Source of the DNA: Lysobacter sp. 5GHs7-4
GTDB taxonomy: Bacteria; Pseudomonadota; Gammaproteobacteria; Xanthomonadales; Xanthomonadaceae
Reading direction: 5' to 3'
Assembly: GCF_021284765.1 (NCBI RefSeq)
Contig: NZ_CP089924.1
Coordinates: 1,072,001 to 1,136,000 of the forward strand
DNA: 64,000 nt
The stretch's first letter is position 1. Each line of letters begins with the position of its first letter. The position numbers were made by a program, and so were the translations under genes. The notes beneath the pieces were generated by a model. It did no database searches. It worked only from the letters and a program-made list of their open reading frames with translations, and was not told where the DNA came from. This document shows, in pieces, positions 17,663 to 26,260 of the stretch.

Positions 17663-19441
17663 TCAGGTGCCAACACGTTCGCGTTCGATCGCGCGCCAGC
17701 CGATGTCGCCACGGTGGAACATGCCTTCCCAGGCGATTCGGGACACCGCCTGGTGAGCGCTGTCCTGCGCGTCCGCGACGGTGTCGCCCAGGGCGCACAC
17801 ACACAGCACGCGGCCGCCGGCGGTCACCACCTGACCATCGACCAGCTTGGTGCCGCTGTGGAAGACCTTCTGCTCCATACCGGTCGAGATGCCCAACCCC
17901 TGAATGACGTCGCCGCTGCGTGGGGCGTCGGGGTAGTTCGCCGCCGCCATGACCACGCCCAAGGCCGGGCGGGGATTCCAGCGCACGTCGACGGTGTGCA
18001 ACTGCTTGTCCAGGGCGGCTTCGATCAGCTCCAGCAGGTCGGATTGCAGGCGCATCATCATCGGCTGGGCTTCGGGGTCGCCCAAGCGCACATTGAACTC
18101 GATCACCTTGGGTGCGCCGCTCTTGTCGATCATCAGGCCGGCGTAGAGAAAACCCGTGAAGGGGATGCCGTCGGCGATCATGCCGCGCACGGTCGGTTCG
18201 ACCACCTCGCGCATCACCCGCGCATGCACGTGAGGCGTGACCACGGCAGCGGGCGAATAGGCGCCCATGCCGCCGGTATTCGGGCCGGTGTCGCCGTCGA
18301 ACGCGCGCTTATGGTCCTGCGAGGTCGCCAGCGGAAGGGCGGTGCGCCCATCGACCATGGAGATGAAGCTGGCCTCTTCGCCATCGAGGAATTCTTCGAT
18401 CACCACGCGCGCGCCGGCTGCACCGAACGCGTTGCCGGACAGCGCGTCGGTGACCGCGGCCTCGGCCTCGGCCAGGCTCGTCGCGACGATCACGCCCTTG
18501 CCGGCGGCCAGGCCGTCGGCCTTGATGACGATGGGAGCACCCTTGTGTCGGACGTACGCCAGCGCCTCGTCGAGGTGCGTATGCACGGCATAGTCCGCCG
18601 TCGGGATCTGGTGACGGGTCAGGAAATCCTTGGCGTACGCCTTGCTGCCCTCCAGGCGAGCCGCCGCCGCGCTGGGCCCGAAGACGCGCAGATTGGCGGT
18701 GCGGAAGCGATCGGCCAGGCCGGCAACCAGCGGGCCTTCCGGGCCGATCACGGTGAGGCCGATGTTCTCGCGCCGGGCCAGCTGCAGCAGGCCTTCGGTA
18801 TCCGTCGCCTGAACGTCGACATTGCGGCATTTGCGCTCCGTCGCCGTACCCGCGTTGCCGGGCGCCACGATGACCTCGGCCACGCGGCGCGACTGCGCCA
18901 GCTTCCAGGCCAGCGCGTGCTCGCGGCCCCCGGAGCCGATCACCAGCACCTTGACGACCGACCGTGCGACCGCTGGCTGGATTTGAGCGGCGGCCGCGGG
19001 TGCGCTGCGGCTGTCGCGGAACCAGTAAGCGAACCACAGCGCCGGGCTGTACAGGACCATCGCGCCAGCGGCAATGATCAGTGCGTACGATGCGGAGATT
19101 TTGCGAAACGCGAATATCTGGCTGTTGTAGGCCTGGATGATCGCGACCATGCCGATCAGCACCAGCACGAAGATCGCCAGTTCCGAACCCAGGAACAGCC
19201 GCCAGCGTTCGTCGCTCTGCATGGCGCGGGCATGGTCCTTGCTGAACCTGCTGCGCGCGATCTCGGCGCTGGCATAGATCAGGCTGATGCCCAGGACGAT
19301 GCGCAGGCCGTTGGAGTTGGGCAGCGCCATTTGTATGAAGCCAACGACGATTCCGCACAGCAGCATCGCCGCGGCGAATATGCCTATGTACTTCAGCATG
19401 GACGCAGAGGCCGCGGTATTGGAACGTGAGTACTTGCTCAT
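17663..19441 (-). CDS. purD: Membrane-anchored PurD: four-helix N-terminal module fused to phosphoribosylamine-glycine ligase
   Basis: A 592-residue single open frame. Residues 1 to about 160 are a membrane module with four hydrophobic stretches (about 17-39, 45-58, 85-104, 115-140) and RFSKDHARAMQSDERWRLFLGS between the second and third, resembling small ABZJ_00895-type membrane proteins. From residue 163 onward ([19 protein letters not shown]) it is a complete PurD, strongly similar along its whole length to copy 1. The ATP-grasp motifs [17 protein letters not shown] and [21 protein letters not shown] are intact; the metal motif reads EFNVRLGDPEAQ. The codon aligned with the Met1 of copy 1 is GTC (18953-18955), so PurD cannot start separately there. 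ATG 19441 is preferred to TTG 19471. It follows purH by 82 bases, the usual place for purD. Confidence 0.9.
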   Translation of the reverse strand: MSKYSRSNTAASASMLKYIGIFAAAMLLCGIVVGFIQMALPNSNGLRIVLGISLIYASAEIARSRFSKDHARAMQSDERWRLFLGSELAIFVLVLIGMVAIIQAYNSQIFAFRKISASYALIIAAGAMVLYSPALWFAYWFRDSRSAPAAAAQIQPAVARSVVKVLVIGSGGREHALAWKLAQSRRVAEVIVAPGNAGTATERKCRNVDVQATDTEGLLQLARRENIGLTVIGPEGPLVAGLADRFRTANLRVFGPSAAAARLEGSKAYAKDFLTRHQIPTADYAVHTHLDEALAYVRHKGAPIVIKADGLAAGKGVIVATSLAEAEAAVTDALSGNAFGAAGARVVIEEFLDGEEASFISMVDGRTALPLATSQDHKRAFDGDTGPNTGGMGAYSPAAVVTPHVHARVMREVVEPTVRGMIADGIPFTGFLYAGLMIDKSGAPKVIEFNVRLGDPEAQPMMMRLQSDLLELIEAALDKQLHTVDVRWNPRPALGVVMAAANYPDAPRSGDVIQGLGISTGMEQKVFHSGTKLVDGQVVTAGGRVLCVCALGDTVADAQDSAHQAVSRIAWEGMFHRGDIGWRAIERERVGT

Positions 19442-19523
19442 GGGGCCTGCTGCAGGACTTAGGGGCGGCAAGTACGAGTGCCGCGCCCGCCAGGATCGGG
19501 GCGCGGCTGTCGTGCCGATAACG

Positions 19524-21098
19524 TCAGTGGCGGAAGTGACGCACGCCGGTGAACACCATCGCCAGGCCGTGCTCGTCGGCGGCGGCGATCACTTCGCTGT
19601 CGCGCATCGAGCCGCCGGGCTGGATCACCGCGCGCACGCCGGCGGCGGCGGCCGCGTCGATGCCGTCGCGGAACGGGAAGAAGGCGTCGGAGGCCATCAC
19701 CGAGCCCGGCACGACCAGGCCGGCTTCCTCGGCCTTGAGCGCGGCAATCTTGGCCGAGACCACGCGGCTCATCTGGCCGGCGCCGATGCCGATGCTGCGG
19801 TGGTCGCGGGCGTAGACGATGGCGTTGGACTTGACGAACTTGGCGATGCGCCAGGCGAACAGCAGATCGCTCAGCTGCGCGTCGGTGGGCGCGAGCTTGC
19901 TGACCACCTTGAGCTCGTCGCGGCCGACTTCGCGGATGTCGCTGCTCTGCATCAGCAGGCCCGAGCCGACGCGCTTGACGTCGACATTGTTGCGGCCGTC
20001 GCCGTGCGGGATGCGCAGCACGCGCACGTTGGCCTTCTTGGCGCAGTAGGCCAGCGCGGCCTCGTCGTATTCCGGCGCGATCAGCACCTCGACGAACTGG
20101 CGGTCGAGAATGGCCTTGGCGGTGGCGGCGTCGAGCTTGGTGTTGAAGGCGAGGATGCCGCCGAAGGCCGAGGTCGGGTCGGTGGCGTAGGCCAGCTCGT
20201 AGGCGTCGCCGCAGGCCACGCCTTCGGCCACGCCGCAGGGGTTGGCGTGCTTGACGATCACGCAGGCCGGACGCTCGAACTGGCGCACGCATTCCCAGGC
20301 CGCGTCGGCGTCGGCGAGGTTGTTGTAGCTAAGCTCCTTGCCCTGCAGCTGGGTGAAGGTGGCCAGGGTGCCCGGCACCGGGTACAGGTCGCGGTAGAAC
20401 GCGCCCTGCTGGTGCGGGTTTTCGCCGTAGCGCAGGTCCATCACCTTGACGAAGTTGCTGTGCTGCTGCGACGGGAACTGCTGGCTGCGCGCGCCGTCGG
20501 CGTCCAGCGAGGACAGGTAGTTGGCGATGCAGGCGTCGTACTGGGCGACGCGGTTGAACGCGGCCACCGACAGGGCGAAGCGGGTGGGCGCCGACAGCGT
20601 GCCGGCGTTGGCCTGCAGCTCCGCGATCAGGTCCGCGTACTGGGCCGGATCGGTGGCCACCGCGACGCGGGCGAAGTTCTTGGCCGCCGAGCGCAGCATG
20701 GCCGGGCCGCCGATGTCGATGTTCTCGACGATGTCCTCGAACGAGCTGTCGGCTTTGGCCGAGACCTGCTCGAACGGATACAGGTTCAGCACCAGCAGGT
20801 CGATCGCGCCGATGCCGTGTTCGGCCATCACCGCGTCGTCGATGCCGGCGCGACCGAGCAGGCCGCCGTGCACGATCGGGTGCAGGGTCTTGACCCGGCC
20901 GTCCATCATTTCCGGAAAACCGGTGACTTCGGAGACGTCGCGCACGGCCAGGCCGGCGTCGCGGATGGCCTTGGCGGTGCCGCCGGTGGACAGCAGTTCC
21001 ACGCCTTGCGCGGACAGGGCACGGGCGAGGTCGAGCAGGCCGCTCTTGTCGGAAACGGAGAGCAGCGCCCGGCGGACGGGCAAACGATCGGAGGTCAT
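19524..21098 (-). CDS. purH: Bifunctional AICAR transformylase / IMP cyclohydrolase
   Basis: Catalyses the last two steps of IMP synthesis. The 524 residues contain the N-terminal MGS-like cyclohydrolase domain ([52 protein letters not shown]) and the C-terminal AICAR transformylase domain with [25 protein letters not shown], the Lys-His catalytic pair, [12 protein letters not shown] and the final [11 protein letters not shown]. It is first in a purH-purD(fusion)-GNAT set on the minus strand. No clear ribosome-binding site precedes ATG 21098, but the N-terminus matches homologues. Confidence 0.97.
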   Translation of the reverse strand: MTSDRLPVRRALLSVSDKSGLLDLARALSAQGVELLSTGGTAKAIRDAGLAVRDVSEVTGFPEMMDGRVKTLHPIVHGGLLGRAGIDDAVMAEHGIGAIDLLVLNLYPFEQVSAKADSSFEDIVENIDIGGPAMLRSAAKNFARVAVATDPAQYADLIAELQANAGTLSAPTRFALSVAAFNRVAQYDACIANYLSSLDADGARSQQFPSQQHSNFVKVMDLRYGENPHQQGAFYRDLYPVPGTLATFTQLQGKELSYNNLADADAAWECVRQFERPACVIVKHANPCGVAEGVACGDAYELAYATDPTSAFGGILAFNTKLDAATAKAILDRQFVEVLIAPEYDEAALAYCAKKANVRVLRIPHGDGRNNVDVKRVGSGLLMQSSDIREVGRDELKVVSKLAPTDAQLSDLLFAWRIAKFVKSNAIVYARDHRSIGIGAGQMSRVVSAKIAALKAEEAGLVVPGSVMASDAFFPFRDGIDAAAAAGVRAVIQPGGSMRDSEVIAAADEHGLAMVFTGVRHFRH

Positions 21099-21348
21099 GC
21101 GGGGAGTCGGGCAGCGGAAGGGCGCGGGAATTATAGCGGGGCGGGGCTGCCCACCCGGCCGGTCGGCGGTGTTTGGGGACGCGGTTGCGCCGGTTCGGGG
21201 CCAGCCTGCGCCGTGAGGAGCGCCGGGCTGGACCGACGGGTAAGGAATGCGCTACTCCGCCGATGGGCGGGCGGAACCGCCGTCATCGGCGGCGCCAGCG
21301 GCTAAGCTGGTGTCCGTTCGCCCGCAAGGGCATGGGGACGCTCAGGGA

Positions 21349-21993
21349 ATGGCATCGATTTACGCGTTGAAGGGGCGCTTCCAGGCGCTGTTGCGGCCGC
21401 TGGTGCGCGGCCTGTACGCCGCCGGCGTGACGGCCAACCAGGTCACGTTGTTCGCCTGCCTGGGTTCGTTCGCGGTCGCGGCCTGGGTGCTGTGCGGCGG
21501 CGCGCAGCAGCCCGGGGTGTTCGCGGCGCTGCCGGCGTGGATGTTCCTGCGCATGGCCTTGAACGCCATCGACGGCATGCTGGCGCGCGAGCACGGCCAG
21601 CAGTCGCGGCTGGGCGCCTACCTCAACGAATTGTGCGACGTGGTCTCCGACAGCGCCCTGTACCTCAGCCTGTTGGCGGTGCCGAGCGTGGCGCCGTGGA
21701 CGCTGCTGGCGTTTGCCGGCATGGCCGCGCTGACCGAGTTTGCCGGCATCCTCGGTCCCCTGGTCGGCGCGCCGCGCCGCTACGACGGGCCGATGGGCAA
21801 GAGCGACCGCGCCTTCGTGGTCGGCGCGCTGGGCCTGGCGTTGGCGTTGGGCTGGGCCGGTGCGCGCGCGACCGAACTGGTCGCGATCCTGGCCGCGTTG
21901 TTGTGCATCTGGACGGTGCTGCGGCGGGTGACCGCCGGCGTGCGCCACGGCGCGGCGTCCGCCGACGCCGCAAGCTTGGAGAGTCGTGAATGA
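21349..21993 (+). CDS. CDP-alcohol phosphatidyltransferase, YnbA-like
   Basis: A 214-residue inner-membrane enzyme expected to join CDP-diacylglycerol to an alcohol-phosphate head group. It has about six helices and the catalytic segment around residues 72-101: D75-G76-x2-A79-R80-x8-G89-x3-N93-x3-D97. The canonical motif has Asp at the positions held here by Asn72 and Asn93, so it is a divergent subtype. ATG 21349 is chosen because the product starts at an amphipathic helix (MASIYALKGRFQALLRPL) and GGGGA lies about eleven bases upstream. It overlaps the next gene by four bases (ATGA). It is first of a six-gene set resembling E. coli ynbABCD. The head group is unknown. Confidence 0.88.
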   Translation: MASIYALKGRFQALLRPLVRGLYAAGVTANQVTLFACLGSFAVAAWVLCGGAQQPGVFAALPAWMFLRMALNAIDGMLAREHGQQSRLGAYLNELCDVVSDSALYLSLLAVPSVAPWTLLAFAGMAALTEFAGILGPLVGAPRRYDGPMGKSDRAFVVGALGLALALGWAGARATELVAILAALLCIWTVLRRVTAGVRHGAASADAASLESRE

Positions 21994-23732
21994 GGGAACA
22001 GCAGGAACGCCAATACGCCAGCTTCGACGGCACGCAGCTCTATTACCGGCATTGGCCGGCCGCCGGCGAAGGGCCGCGGCGCGCGGTGGTGCTGCTGCAT
22101 CGCGGCCACGAGCATTCCGGCCGGGTCGCGCACCTGGTCGACGAACTGGGCCTGGACGATTGCGATTTCTTCGCCTGGGATGCGCGCGGCAACGGCCGCT
22201 CGCCGGGCGAACGCGGCGATGCGCCGGGGTTCGAGGCGCTGGTGCGCGATCTGGACCGGTTCGTCGCGCATATCGCCGATGCGCACGGCATTGCGGTGGA
22301 AGACACGGCCGTGATCGCGCAGAGCGTGGGCGCGGTGGTGGCCGCGACCTGGGCGCACGACTACGCGCCGCGCCTGCGCGCGCTGGTGCTGGCGTCGCCG
22401 GCGTTCAAGGTCAAGCTGTACGTGCCGTTCGCGCGCGCGGGCCTGGCGCTGATGCAGAAGCTGCGCGGCAACTTCTTCGTCAACAGTTATGTGCAGCCGC
22501 AATGGCTGAGTCACGACCCCGAGCGCGTGGCCAGCTACCGCAGCGATCCGCTGATCGCGCGGCCGATCTCGGTGCGCGTGCTGCTGGGCCTGTACGAGGC
22601 CGCCGACCGCATCGTCGCCGATGCGCAGGCGATCCGGGTGCCGGTGCAGCTGCTGGTGTCGGGATCGGACTTCGTGGTCCATCGCGCGCCGCAGGACCGC
22701 TTCTACGAGCGTCTGGGCTCGAGCATCAAGCAGCGCCATTTCCTGCCCGGCTTCTACCACGACACGCTGGGCGAGAAGGACCGCGCGCCGGCGCTGGGCA
22801 AGATCCGCGATTTCCTGCGCGCGCGTTTCGAGCAGCCGTTGCAGCAGGTCTCGCTGCTGGACGCGCATCAGCGCGGCGACAGTTTCGAGGAGGCCGAACG
22901 CCTGGCCTGGCCGCCGGAACGCAATTCGCTGCAGGATCTGCGCTGGCGTTTCGTGCGCGCCGGCCTGCGCTTCGGCGGCGGCCTGTCGGAAGGCATCCGC
23001 ACCGGCCTGGACACCGGTTTCGACTCCGGCAGCAGCCTGGATTACGTGTACCGCGATCAGGCGCGCGGCGCCGGGCCGCTGGGGCGCATGGTCGACCGCA
23101 ACTATCTGGACGCGATCGGCTGGCGCGGCATCCGCGTGCGCCGCACGCATCTGCACGAGCTGTTGGGCGAGGCCATGCGGCGCCTGCGCGCGGCCGGCGC
23201 GCCGGTGGACGTGGTCGATATCGCGGCCGGCCACGGCCGCTATGTGCTGGAAGCGCTGGCCGGCGGCGCCGACTCGATCCGGCTGCGCGACTACAGCGAC
23301 CTCAACGTGCGCCAGGGACGCGCGCTGATCGCCGAACTCGGCGCCGGCGGCGTGGCCGAGTTCGAGCAAGGCGATGCCTTCGACCGCGCCGCGCTGGCCG
23401 CGCTCACGCCGCGGCCGACGTTGGCGATCGTCTCGGGGCTGTACGAGCTGTTCCCCGACAACGCGCTGGTGCGGCGTTCGCTGTCCGGTCTGGCCGACGC
23501 GGTCGCGCCCGGCGGCTATCTGGTCTACACCGGCCAGCCCTGGCATCCGCAGCTGGAGTTCATCGCGCGTGCGCTGACCAGCCATCGCGGCGGCGAGGCC
23601 TGGGTGATGCGGCGGCGCTCGCAGGCGGAGATGGACGAGCTGGTCAGCGCCGCGGGCTTCCGCAAGCTCGATCAGCGCATCGACCGCTGGGGCATCTTCA
23701 CCGTCTCGCTGGCGCAACGGGTCCAGGCATGA
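21990..23732 (+). CDS. Bifunctional alpha/beta hydrolase - SAM-dependent methyltransferase, YnbC-like
   Basis: A 580-residue soluble two-domain protein. The N-terminal part (about 1-285) is an alpha/beta hydrolase: AVVLLHRGHEHSGR (oxyanion strand-loop), the nucleophile elbow AQSVGA with Ser112, PVQLLVSGSDFVVH (acid) and FLPGFYHDTLGE (His). The C-terminal part (about 385-580) is a class I methyltransferase with motif I VDVVDIAAGHGRYVLEAL near residue 405, ending in a typical beta-hairpin (FRKLDQRIDRWGIFTVSLAQR). The same fusion is found in E. coli YnbC. Both junctions are four-base ATGA overlaps. Deacylation of a lipid plus methylation of its head group is a plausible role, inferred only from the neighbours. 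Confidence 0.88.
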   Translation: MREQQERQYASFDGTQLYYRHWPAAGEGPRRAVVLLHRGHEHSGRVAHLVDELGLDDCDFFAWDARGNGRSPGERGDAPGFEALVRDLDRFVAHIADAHGIAVEDTAVIAQSVGAVVAATWAHDYAPRLRALVLASPAFKVKLYVPFARAGLALMQKLRGNFFVNSYVQPQWLSHDPERVASYRSDPLIARPISVRVLLGLYEAADRIVADAQAIRVPVQLLVSGSDFVVHRAPQDRFYERLGSSIKQRHFLPGFYHDTLGEKDRAPALGKIRDFLRARFEQPLQQVSLLDAHQRGDSFEEAERLAWPPERNSLQDLRWRFVRAGLRFGGGLSEGIRTGLDTGFDSGSSLDYVYRDQARGAGPLGRMVDRNYLDAIGWRGIRVRRTHLHELLGEAMRRLRAAGAPVDVVDIAAGHGRYVLEALAGGADSIRLRDYSDLNVRQGRALIAELGAGGVAEFEQGDAFDRAALAALTPRPTLAIVSGLYELFPDNALVRRSLSGLADAVAPGGYLVYTGQPWHPQLEFIARALTSHRGGEAWVMRRRSQAEMDELVSAAGFRKLDQRIDRWGIFTVSLAQRVQA

Positions 23733-25069
23733 GCGACGCCGTCGCGCGCCGGCCCTGGGGTCGCGCATTGGTGTGGCTGGCCTTGCTGGGGCCGTTTTTC
23801 TTCCTCAGCTACGGCTATGCGAACTCGGTCGCGGCCCAGCGCGTAGGCGTGCCCAGCGTCGTGTTCGATTGGGAGCACGCGATTCCGTTCTGGGCGTGGA
23901 CGATCGTGCCGTACTGGTCGATCGACCTGTTCTACGGCATCTCGCTGTTCGTCTGCCGCGACCGGCGCGAGCTGGACAACCAGGCGCTGCGCCTGCTTAC
24001 CGCGCAGCTGATCGCGATCGCGTGCTTCCTGGCGTTCCCGCTGACCTTCAGCTTCGTGCGGCCGCAGACCGAGGGCGCGTTCGGCTGGATGTTCGACGTG
24101 CTGCTGGGCTTCGACAAACCATTCAATCAGGCGCCTTCGCTGCACATCGTGCTGCTGATCGTGCTGTGGGTGCGGTTCGCCCAGCACCTGGGCGGCGTGT
24201 GGCGCTGGCTGCTGCATCTGTGGTTCGGCCTGATCGGGCTGTCGGTGCTGACCACCTATCAGCATCATTTCATCGACGTGCCGACCGGCTTGCTCGCGGG
24301 CTGGCTGTGCGTATGGCTGTGGCCGGAGGGCGCGCGTTCGCCCTGGCGCGCGACGGCGTGGGCGCGCGATCGCGCGCGCTGGCGGCTGGCGGCGCTGTAC
24401 CTGGCGGGCGCGGTGTTGTGCGCGGCCTTGGCCTGGGCGCTGGGCGGCGCGGCCTGGTGGTTGCTGTGGCCGGCGCTGTCGCTGCTGTTGGTCGCGGCGA
24501 ACTATGGCGTGCTGGGCGCCGACGGCTTTCAGAAGCGCGCCGACGGACGCCTCACGCCGGCCGCGCGCTGGCTGTTCGCGCCCTACCTGTGGGGCGCCTG
24601 GCTCAATTCGCGGCTGTGGACGCGGCGCGCGCCGCGTCCGGTCGAGATCGCCGACGGCGTGTGGCTGGGGCGCATGCCGGGGCGTGGCGAGGCGGCCGGC
24701 TTCGCGCTGGTCGATGTCTGCGCCGAACTGTCGGCGCCGGCGGGGCTGCGTCCGGTGGCGGTGCGGCCGATGCTGGACCTGGTGGTGCCCGAGCCGGCGA
24801 CGCTGCGCGCGGTCGCGCAGGACATCGAAGCGGCGCGCGCGAGCGGGCCGGTGCTGGTGTGCTGCGCCTTGGGCTACTCGCGCAGCGCGGCGGCGGTCGC
24901 GGCCTGGTTGCTGTACAGCGGCCGCGCCGATGGCGTCGAGGCCGCGCTGGCGCGCGTGCGCGCGGCGCGGCCGGCGGTGGTGCTGGGCGACGCCCATGGA
25001 CGCGCGCTGCAGGCGTCCTATGCTGAGCAGGCCATCACCGCCGCGCCGCTGGGAGCGCCCGCCGCATGA
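23729..25069 (+). CDS. PAP2-like / dual-specificity phosphatase fusion membrane protein, YnbD-like
   Basis: A 446-residue protein. Residues 1 to about 290 are membrane-embedded with eight or so helices and PAP2-type motifs FNQAPSLHIVL (near 132) and TTYQHHFIDVPTGLLAGW (near 175), resembling inositol-phosphorylceramide-synthase-like PAP2 proteins. The C-terminal part (about 320-440) is a cysteine-dependent phosphatase with the P-loop C379-ALGYS-R385 (CCALGYSRS), as in dual-specificity phosphatases such as PTPMT1. The neighbours suggest removal of phosphate from a phosphatidyl-alcohol phosphate. ATG 23729 overlaps the preceding TGA, and the end overlaps the next gene's ATG. Confidence 0.87.
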   Translation: MSDAVARRPWGRALVWLALLGPFFFLSYGYANSVAAQRVGVPSVVFDWEHAIPFWAWTIVPYWSIDLFYGISLFVCRDRRELDNQALRLLTAQLIAIACFLAFPLTFSFVRPQTEGAFGWMFDVLLGFDKPFNQAPSLHIVLLIVLWVRFAQHLGGVWRWLLHLWFGLIGLSVLTTYQHHFIDVPTGLLAGWLCVWLWPEGARSPWRATAWARDRARWRLAALYLAGAVLCAALAWALGGAAWWLLWPALSLLLVAANYGVLGADGFQKRADGRLTPAARWLFAPYLWGAWLNSRLWTRRAPRPVEIADGVWLGRMPGRGEAAGFALVDVCAELSAPAGLRPVAVRPMLDLVVPEPATLRAVAQDIEAARASGPVLVCCALGYSRSAAAVAAWLLYSGRADGVEAALARVRAARPAVVLGDAHGRALQASYAEQAITAAPLGAPAA

Positions 25070-25599
25070 CCACCGCTTTCGATCTGCACACGATGGGCCT
25101 GCTGCTGCGGCAGGGGCGGCGCCTGAACACGCTGTCGCTGGGCCTGCTGGCCCTGACCGGGGTGTGGCTGTTGTTCGTGGGCTTCGGCTTCGGCGCGCTG
25201 CAGGGCTGGACCGCCTGCGCCCTGGTCGCGAGCGTGGCCGCCGGTTTGCTGCAGGTCTACCATGCCGCGCGCGTGGACTTCGATGCCGGGCTGATGCTGG
25301 CGGCGGCGCGCGAGGGCGATCCGGCTCAGGCCGCTGCGAGGGTGGATGCCAGTTTGCAGGCGCTGGGCTTGCAGCCGCGCGAGCGCGCCGGTCGCGACTG
25401 GCCCGCGCGTTGGCGCGGCGCGCGCGGCCTGCTGCGTCGGCAGGCCGCGTGCCTGGTCGCCCAGGCTCTGCTGCTGGCGTCGGCATGGTGGTGGGCGCCG
25501 CAGCCGCTGGAGGTGGATTACGAGCCGGCCGCGTTCGACGACGGCCGTGCCGCCCTGGCTCTGCCGCGGTTGGCTTCCGGGGACGCGTCGCATGCTTAG
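25066..25599 (+). CDS. Unknown membrane protein of the lipid operon
   Basis: A 177-residue protein I do not recognise. Two adjacent membrane helices (about residues 24-41 and 46-64) are followed by a cytoplasmic helical section (AREGDPAQAAARVDASLQALGLQPRERAGRDW), a third hydrophobic segment (CLVAQALLLASAWWW, about 128-145) and a short tail. It is tightly embedded: its ATG overlaps the stop of the PAP2/phosphatase gene by four bases and its 3' end overlaps the next acyltransferase by eight. That makes co-expression, and possibly complex formation, with the lipid enzymes likely. Catalytic motifs are absent. Confidence 0.75.
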   Translation: MTTAFDLHTMGLLLRQGRRLNTLSLGLLALTGVWLLFVGFGFGALQGWTACALVASVAAGLLQVYHAARVDFDAGLMLAAAREGDPAQAAARVDASLQALGLQPRERAGRDWPARWRGARGLLRRQAACLVAQALLLASAWWWAPQPLEVDYEPAAFDDGRAALALPRLASGDASHA

Positions 25600-26260
25600 T
25601 GGATGGATCGCCGACGGTTTCAGTTTTGCGATCCGCGCCCTGACCGGTGCGCGTGCGCTGTGGCGCTGCCCGCCGCTGGGGGACCGCCGCGTCTATTACG
25701 GCAACCATGTCAGCCATGGCGATTTCGTGATGATCTGGTCGGCGCTGCCGCCGGCGCTGCGCGGCGAGACCCGGCCGGTCGCGGGCGCCGACTACTGGCA
25801 GCGCGACGCGCTGCGCCGGTATCTGATCCGCGAGGTGTTCAACGGCGTGCTGGTGGATCGCGAGCCCAAGCCGCCGGACTGCGGCGATCCCGATCAGCGC
25901 CGGCACGAGGCCATGCAAACGCTGTGCGACGCGGTCGACGGCGGCGCTTCGCTGATCCTGTTCCCCGAAGGCACGCGCAACCAGGGCGACGGCCTGTTGC
26001 CGTTCAAGAGCGGTCTGTATCACCTGGCCCGCTTGCGGCCGGAACTGGAGTTCGTACCGGTGTGGATCGACAACCTGGCGCGGGTGATGCCCAAGGGCAA
26101 GCTGCTGCCTCTGCCGCTGCTGTGCACGGCGACCTTCGGCGAGCCCTTGCGGCTGCATAGCGAGGAGGGCAAGGCGGCGTTTCTGGCGCGCGCGCGCGAC
26201 GCTTTGCTGGCCCTGTCCGGCGACGGCGCGTGCGCGCCCAAGGATGCCGCGTGCTCCTGA
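25592..26260 (+). CDS. PlsC-type lysophospholipid / glycerol-phosphate acyltransferase
   Basis: A 222-residue acyltransferase. H39-x4-D44 in NHVSHGDF is the catalytic pair, and LILFPEGTRNQGDGLLPFKSGLYHLA is the glycerol-phosphate-binding block. There is no clear membrane helix beyond the amphipathic N-terminus. ATG 25592 gives a start at MLSGWIADGFSFAIRALTG, as in homologues; the longer frame before it is a shadow of the upstream gene. It overlaps the genes on both sides. In the set it would supply phosphatidic acid to the CdsA-like enzyme encoded next. A second acyltransferase, fused to a transporter, is at 10610-12490. Confidence 0.9.
   Translation: MLSGWIADGFSFAIRALTGARALWRCPPLGDRRVYYGNHVSHGDFVMIWSALPPALRGETRPVAGADYWQRDALRRYLIREVFNGVLVDREPKPPDCGDPDQRRHEAMQTLCDAVDGGASLILFPEGTRNQGDGLLPFKSGLYHLARLRPELEFVPVWIDNLARVMPKGKLLPLPLLCTATFGEPLRLHSEEGKAAFLARARDALLALSGDGACAPKDAACS

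Noticed and set aside
18953..18955. A separate PurD start inside the fused gene
   Set aside because: The aligned codon is GTC, not ATG/GTG/TTG, and no ribosome-binding site precedes it, so a second start at this point is not supported.
21986..23728. Long upstream extension of the PAP2-phosphatase frame to about 1027 residues
   Set aside because: The extension is an Arg/Ala-rich shadow of the hydrolase-methyltransferase gene; the ATGA overlap at 23729 gives a start with a proper membrane domain.
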